NCBI GenBank assembly: GCA_008694505.1
Contig: VZDJ01000063.1
Location: 1,454,721-1,518,720, forward strand
Origin: Cyanoderma ruficeps
Taxonomy: Eukaryota; Chordata; Aves; Passeriformes; Timaliidae
Length of the DNA: 64,000 bases
Direction: 5' to 3'
Shown here: positions 42,538 through 54,159 of the stretch, piece by piece
Layout of the letters: the number at the start of each line of letters is the position of its first letter
Numbering within the stretch: the first letter of the stretch is position 1
Notes under the pieces: generated by a model
Database searches by the model: none
What the model was told of the DNA's origin: nothing
The model's input: the letters and a program-made list of their open reading frames with translations, nothing else
Position numbers and translations under genes: made by a program

Positions 42538-45139
42538 TCATAGGTTGTGATCTTCATTCTGACTGAACTTTGATAAACTCATCTTCATGGTTTCATCCAC
42601 TTCATCTTTGGACAGTTTCTTTAGGATTAATTTTCTCAAGCAGCCTTCTTCCTCAAAGGCCAGGAACATGCCTCGTTCCATTGAGTATTCAAACTTAAAC
42701 GCTTTGGAGCAGCAAGACGTGAATGTCTTTTTGAAAAAGATGATGTTGCTTTCACCAGGAATTTCTTTGGGAACTTCTCCTTCCTGAGGGAGGGAAAAGG
42801 GAGCAGGTTAATCCCAGCACAAGCCCTGACCAGTTTCATTCCAGTTGTTAGTTCTGCCTGTTGGGTTTGTGCAGGCGAGGAGAGGGAAGCTGATCCTTAC
42901 CTTGAATCTGACGATCATTTCTCCACATTCCCTCTCACAGCACATGTAATAACTTTTGTCTTCCACTTGGACACTGAAGGCCACGGGCAGCCCTGCCAAG
43001 GGTGTGGTGGTTTTGTAGCAGTGGATGCTGAAGAGCATCCCTTTGCCTGGAAATAAATGGGTTATCATCCATCACCTGCTCAAAGGCACCTGCGACAACC
43101 GAATAACTGGATTCAGTGATGTTTTACCACTCCCCTGCCAACTCTGCCTGCCTTGCCAGGATATTTTTTCCTGACAGAAGAGGCAGGAGTGGAATTTTTA
43201 TGGCTTCTGGTTGTGCTTTGTGCAATCAGGCAATAAGCAGGGTGGCCCAAAGCAGCTGAGCTCACCAGGCAGGGTGGGGAGGGGGTCAGACCCTTTTGTG
43301 TGCATGCAAAAACAGAGACTGCCATGTGAAAGTGGCTGCCAGTAAAACAGAGCTGGATCTAGGTGATCCAGAAATAAATGTGGTCAATAAATAGAGCTGT
43401 CAATAAATTGCTGAAGCAGCCCCAAAAAGTCAAAGCCAAAACTAAGTTTATAGTGAATATTATTAGAAGAAAGTAAGACCTTTTAGTGCCAATGCATTGT
43501 GTGAATTTTAAAATGATTTTTTTGTAATCTAGCATTAAAAAAAAAAAGGGGGGGGGGAATTAAGAATTTTGTGATCAGAGCCAAGCAAAAATCTTAACAG
43601 CCCTTTTTCTACATGTGACATCCTGCAGGCTTTGTTCTAACCCAGAAATCTCATCCATCACTAAGACACAAAATTTCCCACTCAGCTTAGTTTTACTCTT
43701 GCAGATGAGGTTTTAGGTCATTGTTCTCAGTCCCGTCATTGAGCAGATGACTACAAAGACCAAAACCACCTCCAGCATAAAGCAGCAGAGCGGTGGGGAT
43801 GGAATCAAGTCTGGAAATTACCAGATTGCATCTCCTGGTCTGTCACGTCCTCAAAGGCTGCCACGTTCAGGTCAGGGCGCACCACGAGCAGTTGGCTGTT
43901 CACATTCCTCAGCACTCGGTGCAGGGTCTTCTCCTTGCACAGGGCATCACACTCCAGCTCTGCAGGAATAAAGAAGCAAAAGGCTTCATGTTTCAGCTGT
44001 TATCTCCTCTCCAAACTTGGACAGTTTGCTGCCAGCCTAATCCTGGCGTTCCGGCTGTCGTGTGAAAGGAGTTCTTAGAACAACCTCAAACAAAAGGAGG
44101 GCAGCATCACCTTTTGCACCTCTGCCTGAAGCAGATTTCCCACAATACAGAAATTTATTTAGATAAGCAACCTGCTGCATTTGTTAGTGTTTGTTAATGA
44201 GAATTCAGCAGCATCAGTTCTCTTTTGCCCAGCAATTAAAGTGCATTGAAAGGGGCTGTCAAGGAAACCACTACCCAGTGTCTTCTGAGGAATTAATGCA
44301 ACACCAGCCTCAGAAGGAGCAGTGGAGCTGTGGCTCTGGTGTTTTTGCAGCCACTCTCAGTTTGAAACTTGTCCTCTGTGGATTAGTAAATGTGAAATGA
44401 GTGACAAAATCACAAAAGGTGAGATCTCGGCTTACCATCGTCTTCTTGGTTCCACGCGAGCAGTGAAAAAAAAGGAAAGAAAAACAACATTAAGCTCTGC
44501 CCCCGCAAAAAAAGTCACTTTTAGCCCAGGCAAGCAGCCACCTACGTGTTCCCTCAGCCCAGTGCCACCAGAGCCGAGCTGCTGTCACTACAGACGGGTT
44601 TATTTGTGAGCAAAACACAGGAAAACCCAATTGTTTGAGAGCTGCAGTCACCACCAAACCAGAGGTATGCAAAATGCTTTTTTAGGGTGATTTAAGAAGG
44701 TCACTCTGAGCCCAAAACTGAGGAATAATTGCATGCAAATTTTTGGTTTTATCAGTGCCTTTAAGTGAACAAAAAGACAAGAAGAACTCATTACAAATTG
44801 ATTTTAAAGAAGAAACTGTTTTCTAACTGATGTTTTTCCATAAGGCCGGAAATTACTCACTCACTCCAAGTCCTACCCTCCAGTATTCCAATGCTTTGGA
44901 GTGTCCTTTCCCAGATTTTTTAATAAAAGCAACAAGTATTTCCCTGACTCAAATACTTGGCTAACAACACTTAAAGCTGGAGCTTAGGAGAAAATTAGGT
45001 GAAATCAGATTGACACGGGGATTGTGTTAAATCAGTATTCAAACAGAAAAGGTTATTAAATGCTCTAATTACCGTCGAAATAGAGGCAGAAATTTTTCCC
45101 AAGTTTTACTGGGCACATCAGAATCTCTTCAACACTCAT
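42538..45139 (-). CDS. IL18: IL18 (interleukin-18 precursor), 5 coding exons, complete coding sequence
   Basis: IL-1 family cytokine that induces interferon-gamma; made without a signal peptide and activated by caspase cleavage. Exons on the minus strand: 45139-45073 (start MSVEEILMCPVKLGKNFCLY), 44444-44436 (a 9-nt microexon), 43959-43822, 43046-42901, 42783-42538. Phases agree and give 201 aa, against 198 in chicken as I recall. Strongly avian IL18-like blocks are LHRVLRNVNSQLLVVRPDLN, AAFEDVTDQE, IHCYKTT, VAFSVQVEDKSYYMCCE and GESNIIFFKKTFTSC. The likely caspase site is the Asp in ELECD (about residue 30), matching the human site after Asp36. The ATG exon begins at 45146 after GTGGGCAG, seven bases before the ATG, so a non-coding first exon must lie upstream; it was not located. 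The microexon is the least certain part. Confidence 0.93.
44436..44444 (-). CDS. IL18: IL18 microexon of 9 nt (candidate)
   Basis: On the minus strand the sequence reads CCAAG, then AAGACGATG, then the donor GTAAGC. Inserted between the exons ending GACG and beginning AGCTGGAG, it keeps the frame and adds Glu-Asp-Asp, giving DEDDELECD. Human IL18 has a 12-nt exon encoding AEDD at this exact place, and one human isoform skips it. The pyrimidine tract (CTTTCCTTTTTTTTCACTG) ends about 15-20 bases upstream of the AG. Without the microexon the frame also stays open. Confidence 0.65.
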
Positions 45140-45146
45140 CTTCACC

Positions 45147-45860
45147 CTGCCCACAGCACAGGGAGAGGAATCAAGAGTTCAGTTTGATGCTTCTTAGCCC
45201 ATAAAGGAATAAAAGTTAAGTCTGCACAGACTGACCTTACCAGGTTCCCCCTAGAAAAGCACGAGCTTCCAAAACACCCAAAAGACAGAACCCATTCTGA
45301 CTGCCCCAGGAATGTCACCCCTTGCACTGAAGACAAGAAATGTCTTAAAACCAGGTGAACAACGGGGAGCTCTGGCTCTTGCACTGGGATTTTATTGTGC
45401 AGTCAGAACAGCCAGCTCACTCCAGAGCTTTTTCACCAGTTGAAAATGACTTTTTATCTACAAAGTGAGCAATGTCAGTGTAAGTAAACACGCACACCCA
45501 GATGGATTAGGGTGGGGAATCACCGTGGTTTTCTTTGTCCCTTTAGCAAAGCGCTTTGAGGACTGCACTTGAGAATGATTTTTTTTTTTCCCTTTGTATT
45601 TTCTATGTTTTTGGTCTAGCTGTAGCCGTGCAGAAGAGGCGGCAGGCTCCCAGCAGCATCTTTGTTTGCAAGTGTGCACATCCAGGCCTTGGAAACGAGA
45701 TACCACAACACCCAACCGAGCAAGCCTCATTCTTAGCACATTAACCACAAAGTCCTGTTGTTCTAAAGCCCAGGGGCAAGCCCGGGCAGGATTTTTGACA
45801 GAGGATTAAAAGAAAAAGTGGCCCTTGATTTAATTTTAATGGATTTAAAAAAAAAAAATG
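45147..45860. other. Upstream of the IL18 coding exons; nothing further recognised
   Basis: This is presumably IL18 intron 1 or promoter-side sequence. I see no coding signal. The 5' non-coding exon of IL18 must lie here or in the CpG-rich block at 46.0-47.0 kb. Confidence 0.4.
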
Positions 45861-45869
45861 ACTGTGCTT

Positions 45870-45950
45870 CTCCCCTTGATCACAGAATCCAAAAGATTGG
45901 AAAAGACCTCCAGGATCACCAAGCCCAACCTCGAGTAGTAAAAGATGGTT
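45870..45950 (-). mobile_element. CR1 LINE fragment
   Basis: GATCACAGAATCCAAAAGAT followed by TGGAAAAGACCTCCAGGATC and ACCAAGCCCAACC is the reverse-complement 3' end of CR1. Confidence 0.8.
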
Positions 45951-46039
45951 ATTTAGGCCTTTTACCGAGGACGTTTGAAAGAAAGGGCAGAAGCTCCGAG
46001 GAGTTTCCGACTGTCGGATGTGGAATGACTCACCCCGAG

Positions 46040-46430
46040 AAGCCGCAGGGATGCGGGGCTGGAAGCTGAGGTGACTCGGTGATTCTTTCTGGCTCCTCGG
46101 GAGCTGCAGCCCGGCGCTGGGAGCCGGGAGAAGCGCAGAGGTGACTCTCGGTGGTCCTTTCTGGCTTCTCGGAAGTGTTTTCTGGCTCTTGGGATGTGCA
46201 GCCGAGCGCAGGATGCACCGGTGGGAGCAGAGGCGGCTCTCGGTGGTCCTTCTGCCTCCTCGGGAGTGTTTTCTGACTCCTCGGGAGCTGCAGCCGGGCG
46301 GTGGGAGCCGGGAGAAGCGCGGGTGGGAGCAGAGGTGACTCTCGGTGGTCCTTTCTGGCTCCTGGGGAGCTGCAGCCAGGCGATGGGAGCCGGGAGAAGC
46401 GCAGCTGCGGAGCTGTGCCAAGGCCACCGC
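46040..46430 (+). repeat. GC-rich minisatellite, several variable units
   Basis: A composite unit including GACTCTCGGTGGTCCTTTCT, GGGAGCTGCAGCC and GGGAGCCGGGAGAAGCGC recurs about four times with variable spacing (roughly 70-130 bp). Long open frames on both strands come from this repetition and match no family. Confidence 0.8.
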
Positions 46431-47000
46431 GGGTCAGTTCCCCGCCGCCGCCGGGGATGCCCCAGCCGGAGGGAGGGAAGCGAGCGCTGCTCGGCACTGC
46501 CGGGAGGAGCTTTATAGCGGGTCGAAATCAGGTCTCTTTCCCGAGATCTCTGCCCACGTCCGCTTTTCTCGCACGGCATTTCCCCTCCTCGCTGCGGGAG
46601 CCAGCGCCTATGCAAATCCGGGTTTACCGGGGTGGCTTTGTGCTCGGTGTGGCGCTGATGGCAGCGGGCTCGTCCTGCCGCTCCAGCAGCATCTCCGGCC
46701 GCTCCGCGAAGCCTCCACGGCAGGTGCTGCCGATGCCTGTTCGGCTTCCCCGGGCTGCCTCCCTGGAAGGCGCTTTGGGATGGAAATCGGCGCTGCTGGT
46801 GGCAGCCGTGCCCAGGAATGCTGCTGGTGGCAGCGGTGCCCAGGAATGCTGCTGGCGTGGGCTGGGGAATCTCCCGTGCCAGCCCTCGGTGCAGGAGCGG
46901 CTGCACGGGAGGAGTTCAGCTCCTGTGCCCTGCATCCCGGGCACTGTTGGAAAGCAGCAAACGCTGGAGCTGCATTTTTTTTCCATGACAAGCCCTAAAA
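46430..47000. promoter_or_regulatory. CpG-rich segment between IL18 and TEX12
   Basis: CpG density is high around 46430-46740, followed by a 28-bp unit (GGTGGCAGCGGTGCCCAGGA and similar) at about 46795-46860. It may hold the IL18 promoter and first exon (about 1.3 kb upstream of the coding start), but no splice donor or family match supports a specific exon. Confidence 0.3.
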
Positions 47001-47099
47001 CCCAGGGCAGCGAGCTTGGGACTGAATAATTTCCCATCTCCACGCCTCGATTTGCTGTTCCTAACGCTGGTCGGAAGCCGGGCACTCAGCCCTGCAGCT

Positions 47100-48180
47100 T
47101 GGCGGGTAAATTGAAGAGCCTCAGGTTGTGAGGATGATGAAAACACTCCAAATCCCCACATCACACCCAAACCCAAGTCCTCAAGACATTCTCTCAGCTG
47201 TTCACATGCCTTTTACTGCTCCTGGGTGCAAAAAAACCCTCCTCAAAATTCATAGGGAATGCTACAATATCTGTATGATAAACATGAGGAGATGATTTTG
47301 AGGTTAAAAGCACACCTTCCAATTTTATTTGAAACAGTAAAGATAAAAACACTGCCTCTTTTACTAATAACCCTGGATTTTGGCAGGTTTAGAAAAAAAA
47401 ATTAATGCTGTACTAATAATTTATCATTTAAGTTTAAATAGACATTCAGATCATTATTTATTTTGTACCAGCTGTTGGCACTAATATTTTTGGCCTATTG
47501 ATATTCCATACAGAGCTATCAGGAAGGAGGACTTGGTCTTTCATGTCAGTCTTAAAATTAGTTCCTGAATGAGTTCACTGAACACATTCAATAAAAGACA
47601 TTTCCTTCTCTTTTGTGCACATACTTGCATTTTTCAGGACCAGATCTAACTCATACAATAGCTTTTGTGGTACAGTTTAAACTTTTCTTTCTCCTGGAAT
47701 TTAATATCTCCAATCTTAGAGGAACAGAAACTGCTTTTAGAGTAATGGCTTAGATAATTTTTCTCCAATTTTAAAGGAACTGTAACTCCAGTAAGAGTGA
47801 ACTCTCTCCCCTTAGATACTTTTCTTTTAATGTTACTTTTAGTCTGAGTTTTATTCATAGACTATCATACCCATAAGATAATGGAAATGAAAATTCAGAT
47901 GTTTTGTTTTACTTCGGGCGGTCTGTTAATAAAACCATGACACAGTTAAGTGAACATCTCAAAAATATTTTCCTAACATGTTCTGTAATATCTGTTCCTT
48001 AATGTTTCTACAGTAATGCTAATAGCATAATTACCAATTAAATATTTGACAATTTGAAATGGCCCATGGCAGCTTATTAAAAGGTGTTTCTACTTTGAAG
48101 AAGTATGCAGTTCTTGTTCTTTCAGCAGTTTGATTTCGCGTGCTGATAATTTAATTTTTCTGTTTGGATGATGTATGTGA
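47100..48180. other. AT-rich intergenic stretch, no gene seen
   Basis: No exon, RNA gene or named repeat is recognised. It leads into a two-copy repeat at 48.19 kb. Confidence 0.4.
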
Positions 48181-48192
48181 GGTACAAGTCTA

Positions 48193-48895
48193 TTCTTCAA
48201 AACAGAAGATAGAAAAAGAAAGAAAAAGAAAAAGAAAAAAAAAGTCAGAGGCAAACTTTACATAGCATCATATACCATAACTTAAAATCACATATCATAA
48301 AATAACATAGCATAATGTAAATCACCTAATATAGCATAACATAAATTCAGATTTCACTGAAATAGTGGACAACGTAGTGGGCAATGACATGATTTAGGAA
48401 AGCAGTGGCTTGCTGTGGTGTTTAATCTCTTTGAATGCTGAAAGTTCTCTCCTGAGTTGTGGTGTCCTGTTTGTTCCTCTTGCAAAGGAGCCACAGGGTG
48501 TATGTGTGTGAGATTCAGGTCCTTTCCTCTCTTCAAAACAGGAGATAGAGAGAAGAAGAAAGAAAATTAAAAAAATGAGGAGAAAAAAAAAAAAACCAAC
48601 CCAAATCAAACAAGCCAGAGGCAAATTTTACGTAACGTCACATACCATAACTTAAATCACATATCATAAAATCTCATAATGTAACATCTGATAACGTAAG
48701 TCACGTAGCATTAACATTAACATAAACTGAGATCTTGCGATTATTTATTTCACCGTCGGGAACAATGACATGATTTAGGAAAGCAGCCACTTGCTGTGGT
48801 GTTTGATCTATTTTTATGCTGAAAGTTCTCTCCTGAACTGTTGCGTCGTGTTGTTTCCTCTTGCAGAGGAGCCGCAGGGTGACTCAGTGCTGCTG
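48193..48895 (+). repeat. Two-copy direct repeat of about 340 bp with CATA-rich core
   Basis: Copy 1 starts at about 48196 (CTTCAAAACAGAAGATAG), copy 2 at about 48532 (CTTCAAAACAGGAGATAG). Both run through an A/G-rich tract, a CATACCATAACTTAAA block with many CATAA words, then CAATGACATGATTTAGGAAA, TTGCTGTGGTGTTT and GAAAGTTCTCTCCTGA. They differ at many sites, so the duplication is old. A transposon origin is possible but unproven. Confidence 0.75.
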
Positions 48896-49219
48896 ACTGA
48901 AACCGAATACCATTGTCACCTACTGAAGTGAAACACAACCTCGGGGAAACAGAGTTTTATTCTCCATTCTGGAGAGAGAGAAAATGGTCTTGGGAGCCGC
49001 GTACTGTGGTGGTGTTACTCATTTTACTGTTAACTCAGTGGTTTTTTTACACGTTTTAGTGTTTTTACTTATTTTAGGTCTGTTACTCATTTTGGTGCCT
49101 GGTCTCTCAGATTTGCACTCATTTCTGGCTCGTGTTTCGGGGCAGATCCATCGAGCATGAAACGCATTCCAAGGATTTCGCTTAGAAGGTGAAATTTGAC
49201 GGGAAAGGTTTGAGGAACT

Positions 49220-49720
49220 GTTTAAAGCTTTAATTACTGGAACCGCCCGGGCCCGGGGCCACTCCCTGGGTTCTCAGGGGCACCTCGGGGCCCTCCTGGC
49301 ACTGTCACCGAGCCCGGGCAGGGCTCCGGGGGTGCTGCCAGCCCTGAGGGGAGCGGCTGTCCCATCTTTGTCGTCCCTTGTTTCTCGTCCCTTGTCCCTT
49401 TTCCCTTGCCCCTTGTTTCTCGTCCCTTTTCCCTTGCCCCCACAGTCGCGGCCTCTCACGGCCATTGCCGGCCCCGGGCCCGCCCGCCTGAAGGGGAAGC
49501 CGCGGGGCCGGGGATCCCTCCTGGACGCCTCAGTGCTCTCAGGCTCTGGAGGGATGAGAAAGGAGTAAATCTCCTCTGGAGGGATGAGAAAGGAATAAAT
49601 CTCCTCGGATATGGAAGAGAGGCTGGCGCCGCCATCCCCTCGCCCTCTCCAGCCCCTCTGAGGAGCTGCCCCCGCCCCGTGAAGGCAGTGCCCTTGCAGA
49701 GGAACCGGCTGCCGGTTTTA
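49220..49720 (+). promoter_or_regulatory. TEX12: CpG-island, probable TEX12 promoter
   Basis: A GC- and CpG-rich block ends about 120 bases upstream of the proposed TEX12 start codon. It includes a short C/T tandem repeat (TTGTTTCTCGTCCC units, 49378-49440) and a doubled CTCTGGAGGGATGAGAAAGG unit (49543-49606). Transcription direction is inferred from the gene downstream. Confidence 0.45.
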
Positions 49721-49842
49721 CGCGTTTTTATTTAAACATTCTCCCCAGCGTGGCCGTTCGGCAAACACCGCGTGCTTTTCGTGAGGCAGCCCTGGCGAGC
49801 GACTCGCAAAAAGCAGATAAGAATAGAAATAAAAGCAAAAAG

Positions 49843-51008
49843 ATGGAGGTGAGCGGTGCTGTGTGAAGGAGGACCCCCCCCCCCAGCCCATGTCCTCCTC
49901 AGGATTGAAGGCACAGAGATCCACGGCACTTTTAGGGAGGTTTAGGGGAACAGAAACAACTTTTTTTTATGTGAGGAAACTGCAGTTTCTCTGGGGGCTT
50001 GAAGCCCAACAAAATTGGGTAAGCACTGGGACATGTTTATGTAGAACTTCTTGAGAGCGAGCTTCTGAAGTACACCAGCTTTTACTGAGATATATACACT
50101 ACATGTATCTATATATATATATATGTGCATATATAAAAATAAAGAAGTGTGTTTATGTACAGAGATCTCAATCTAGTCCTTCCCACCCACTCCCCAAGAT
50201 GCTGACGATACTGTGAACCCACTTGCATTTTCTCCAAAAACACCCTCAAGATCTTTTTAAACCTCTCCTTCCTCTCAGCTAAACTCTGTGCAAAGCTTGC
50301 TTTAAATCCTAGAATCTGTATTTTTCCTAATGTGCTCTGTTGTTAGAATGAAGCTTCAGAAAATCCTCAGTTGTCTGACAAAACAGATTTCGCTCCTTCT
50401 GAGGACTCGCAGCCCCTTTCCAAGACTGAACCACTGGAAAAGGTTTTAAATGGTGATGTATTAAATGTACTGGAAGTAAGTATGGAATGACCTAATTTCA
50501 TGTTGAGATTCATCCAAACGTTTAAATAATTATTTTTTTCTCTTAACAGAGATGAGCAAAGAAGTTAATAAGTTGTTGTCAAAATATGCTGACATTATAA
50601 GGCAAGTTAACTTCGTGTTATTTGCACAGCAATTTTAAAATTTGCTAGATAAGATGGATGGGTGGCTGTAGTTTAGGGAAATTAACACTGAAAACTGTCA
50701 AACACAGATCTTGAAAGAAAAATGATGATTTTTATTACAACAGAGGATTAATTTGGTCAGAAACTGGGTCCTGATAGACAACCCATTTTTAAGAAAAACA
50801 TAAAAGTAGCAAAAAAGTTAATGGCATTAGCATTGATTTTAACTACAGATTTCTTCACTTAAGTTCAAGAGCAGCGTTGGATTCTTCTTATGTCCGGGAA
50901 CTTGATGGGATCTTAAGAGAAGCCAGGGCCATAGACAACCACTTAAAGCAGAAAAGGGAGAAGCTGAAGCAGAGATTCGCTGTCATTGCCAATAGTCTGC
51001 AAAGCTAA
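49843..51008 (+). CDS. TEX12: TEX12, synaptonemal complex central element protein, 4 exons
   Basis: Meiotic coiled-coil protein that pairs with SYCE2 in the central element of the synaptonemal complex. Proposed exons: 49843-49848 (Met-Glu only), 50347-50452, 50550-50601, 50864-51008; phases agree and give 102 aa (human 123). The core [20 protein letters not shown] aligns with human [20 protein letters not shown]. The C-terminus ([20 protein letters not shown], then [12 protein letters not shown]) matches human [20 protein letters not shown] and QRFTVIANTLHR. Exon 3 ends AG before GCAAGT, a GC-AG intron. The first exon is inferred only from an ATGGAG before GTGAGC in the right phase; the true N-terminus could lie elsewhere. 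Confidence 0.88.
50105..50142. repeat. (TA)n microsatellite in TEX12 intron 1
   Basis: ATCTATATATATATATATGT followed by GCATATATA forms a short TA-rich tract in the intron between the proposed first exon and 50347. Confidence 0.8.
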
Positions 51009-51630
51009 ATGGAGATTGTTATAGAAATCCAGAGCCGAAGTTGTGTCTGTGTATGAAAACAAACTGGGGCGAGTGTTGTGATGTCTGTTTCTTGTATAAA
51101 TATTTCTGTCAGTTCAGGAAACTTCCAACAAGTTGAGCAGCCACTTAGTGTTTAAATACATGGTGTAGTGGTAGCCAGTAAAAATAATTTTGAATGTCTG
51201 TGTTAAATCCTGTGAGTCAAGAGATTAAGACATTAAGCTATGTTAACCTATTAAACATAGCAAAAAAAAAAAAATTCTGTGAAGCATAGAAACTTATGAC
51301 GTAAGTGGAAAATGACCTCAGATTATTTCATGTTAACCATTTTCTGGTTATGCTTTTTTAAGTTCCTTTCTACTTAAAGAAATGTTTTTGTGCTAAAATA
51401 TTAGCAGAATATACTTGGCAATGTTATTTCCATTTTGTCTCAGAATGTAAACAGATCAGCTTAGAAATAAGAGAGTTCTATAAAGAACTTTGAGACGGTA
51501 TAAAGCCTTAATTTCAAATGCATTGTAATGCTGGTACATGTGTTACATTTCAAGCCCATCTCGATATAAACCATAAAGCTTTGCTGTTGATGTCAACAAA
51601 TAAATAAAGAGATAACGTTAACATGATCCA
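51009..51630 (+). other. TEX12: TEX12 3'UTR with poly(A) signal
   Basis: AT-rich untranslated sequence follows the TAA at 51006-51008. Overlapping AATAAATAAA words near 51598-51608 give a good poly(A) signal. Confidence 0.5.
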
Positions 51631-52003
51631 GAGTTACAGTGTTATTTTGTTACTTGGCTACAGGAGTGTTGTTTCCTGAGACTCAGTTTTTCTGAGAACA
51701 CTGAGCCCTTTTCCTTTCTTGTCATTCGGCTGTTAAAAAAAAAAAAAGATAAAATGTGGAACGTACAGAGGATCACTTGTACAAAGTGTGGGGCTTATGT
51801 AATGAAGAGAAGTGCTGGGCCAGGATATATTTCCATCTTCACCCCAGTGGTGTGCAGTGATTTCCTCCTGAAATCCTCTCAGACCTAATCCACCCTCCTT
51901 TCCCCCTTTCCTGAGCTCCGAGCCGAGTGTGCTGCGTGTCACAGCGACATGACTGAAAGCAAAGAATGAGAGGAACTGGACGTGCAGGGTGAGGTTTAGA
52001 TCC

Positions 52004-52118
52004 CTAAAGATGCAGATATGTCCTTAGCAGGATTTTCAAAGTGCCTAAGCATGGTGTAAGCGCCTTACACGCTTAGGAATTTTGGAAAATCCCATAAGGT
52101 GCCTATCTGCATCTTTAG
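52004..52118. mobile_element. 115-nt palindromic element, probable MITE relic
   Basis: The left end CTAAAGATGCAGATA pairs perfectly with the right end TATCTGCATCTTTAG. The arms of about 48 nt are roughly 80% complementary, and the centre forms a second stem, GTGTAAG-CGC-CTTACAC. Near-perfect palindromes of this kind are typical of non-autonomous DNA transposons in sauropsids; a structured RNA is the alternative. No flanking target duplication was established. Confidence 0.6.
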
Positions 52119-52581
52119 CATCTGAAGGCTTCCCAAAGTCTCACCACTGCTCTGCCATCGTGTTTAGCAGTCTCCTGTTTTTTTATCCCTGATATTCTCA
52201 CACTCGTCTGTTTGTGCAGAGAAATGTGGGTGAAAAAGAGAAGATCTGAGGAGCGACGTTTTCTAAAATATTGTGCCGGGTGTTTCTAGAATCTGTAGTG
52301 ATTGCTCATCTGTGGGGATGGCACGACCCAGAGTTTCGAATGGCGCCTGCCAAGTTCTGTCTGAACTCAGGCAATTACACAGTTATTTATGAGTAATAAA
52401 GAAAAGTCACATAAAGTTTAAGAGCCGAGGAACATGAGCCTGTTGCTGCATTTTAGCTGTTTGTGCTTGGGGAAATCGTGCAGCCTTTTTAGATCATCTG
52501 GATTTGGATTATCTCCACATTTAGTTTATGTGGCCAATATATCCAACTATTAGTAAGTGTCAGAACTTAGATTTTGAGAGA

Positions 52582-52710
52582 CAATAATTTTGTAATTTTT
52601 TTTCCTTTAGGGGACCAAGTGTTCCTGTTGCAGCATTTTGCTCACAATAATTTTGTAATTTTTTTCCTTTAGGGGATCAAGTGTTCCTGTTGCAGCAGTT
52701 TGCTCTATTT
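52582..52710 (+). repeat. Tandem duplication, two copies of about 62 bp
   Basis: ACAATAATTTTGTAATTTTT, then CCTTTAGGGGA, CAAGTGTTCCTGTTGCAGCA and TTTGCTC occur twice in succession with only a few differences. Confidence 0.85.
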
Positions 52711-54159
52711 AAAAACTTCATAAAATCCAACAAAAATGAGTAAAACTCCACTTTTTAAAACAATGAAGGACTGCTTAGTGCAGTTCAATCCAAGATATAT
52801 TTTCAGAATGATTACTCTTGGTTTTTTTACAGTGATTTCTTGTACAGTTGGCTGTCATGCCAATTAATGGCATTTAATAGAGTGGGGTCTTTGGGATAAT
52901 AAGAGGAATTTAGAATTTGAGGAGATATTGGAAGTAAAGTCAGAGAGTATGGCCACAGTAATCTAGGTGAGCTTATGAACAGTGTGGTTATAATTATTAA
53001 ATTTTTTTAATTACTAAGAGCAACAAAGCTTCTGGTTTTGCTACACAAATATAGGTGAGGAGATGTATATATAAATAAATAGGTAAAATGAATTTAGTAT
53101 CTGTTTTATAGAGTCTAGGCTTGAAATGCTGAGTTCAGAAAGTTTAAAACATTCATTAAAAATAAGTCAGCTTCTCCTCTGGTGAAGTTAAATAGTATTT
53201 CAGCAATGGCAATATATTAATCATGCCTTTATCTCTCCCTGGTTAGTGAGAGCCTTCCATTATTATTATCATTTATTAATTAAATTACACAGAGCACTTT
53301 TCTGCTGGCTGCTCTTTAGTGTTCCGCTCAGCATCTTAATACATGGACACGCTCATGACACACTGTTTTCCTTCTAAACCATTAAAAAATAAAAAATTTA
53401 TCTCTTTCCTGTTTGATTACAACTCATCCAGCCCCTGAACACGCTGCTGATTGGCTCTCTTATGGATTTCATTGTTTTATTGGGAGAAAGAAAGGAAGTT
53501 TCCTCATCTGATCTGACCCTAAAGGCTCCTCCGTGCTCTCCCTGAGGAGTGAGCTCCTCATGAAACCCACCTGGCACCCATCCCATCCCTATCCGCTTTC
53601 CCGTTTTCCTGCAGGAGGTTTGGACAGAAAATTAATTGGCTTTAAAGCTGCTAAATCTGATCAGCAAAGCTCTGCTGGTAACTGCGTTTCCTTTTAAGCT
53701 TCTCCCCTCCTCGTTTAAGCCCCAGCCTATAAATTAACAAGAAGGTCTAAGATGACAGATCAGTAACAGAATATAAATGGATTTTTCTTAAAATCTGGGA
53801 GCATCTTAGACGAAGTTTCGACCCTCTTGGAGTCAAGGGGATCTTGACACTGAGCCTTTGCATTTCTGAGCTTGCCGTGAGTTTCTTCACAGGCTGGAAA
53901 GTGTAAGTGATGAAAAACTCAGTTCCTCTCATTGCTCTTCTATTATCTAAAAGCTAAAAATGGGAAATCACATCATGCAGAGCGTTTAGATTATGAGTGA
54001 TGATAATTCTTTCCTGAGAAAAGGCTGATTTTTGACTGTTTACTTAAAATGAAACTGACTTTTAGCATAAATGTGGTTCAGAATAGAAAAAGATCAAATC
54101 TAGTAGGGACTGGAGGTGTTTTAGGCTCAGGACATTCTGTCCAGAACTAATCAAAATTC

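Noticed and set aside
45962..46906. Minus-strand frame of about 314 codons with repeated Ser/Arg/Pro segments
   Set aside because: It is a by-product of the GC-rich minisatellite; composition is repeat-driven and both strands are open. No family resemblance.
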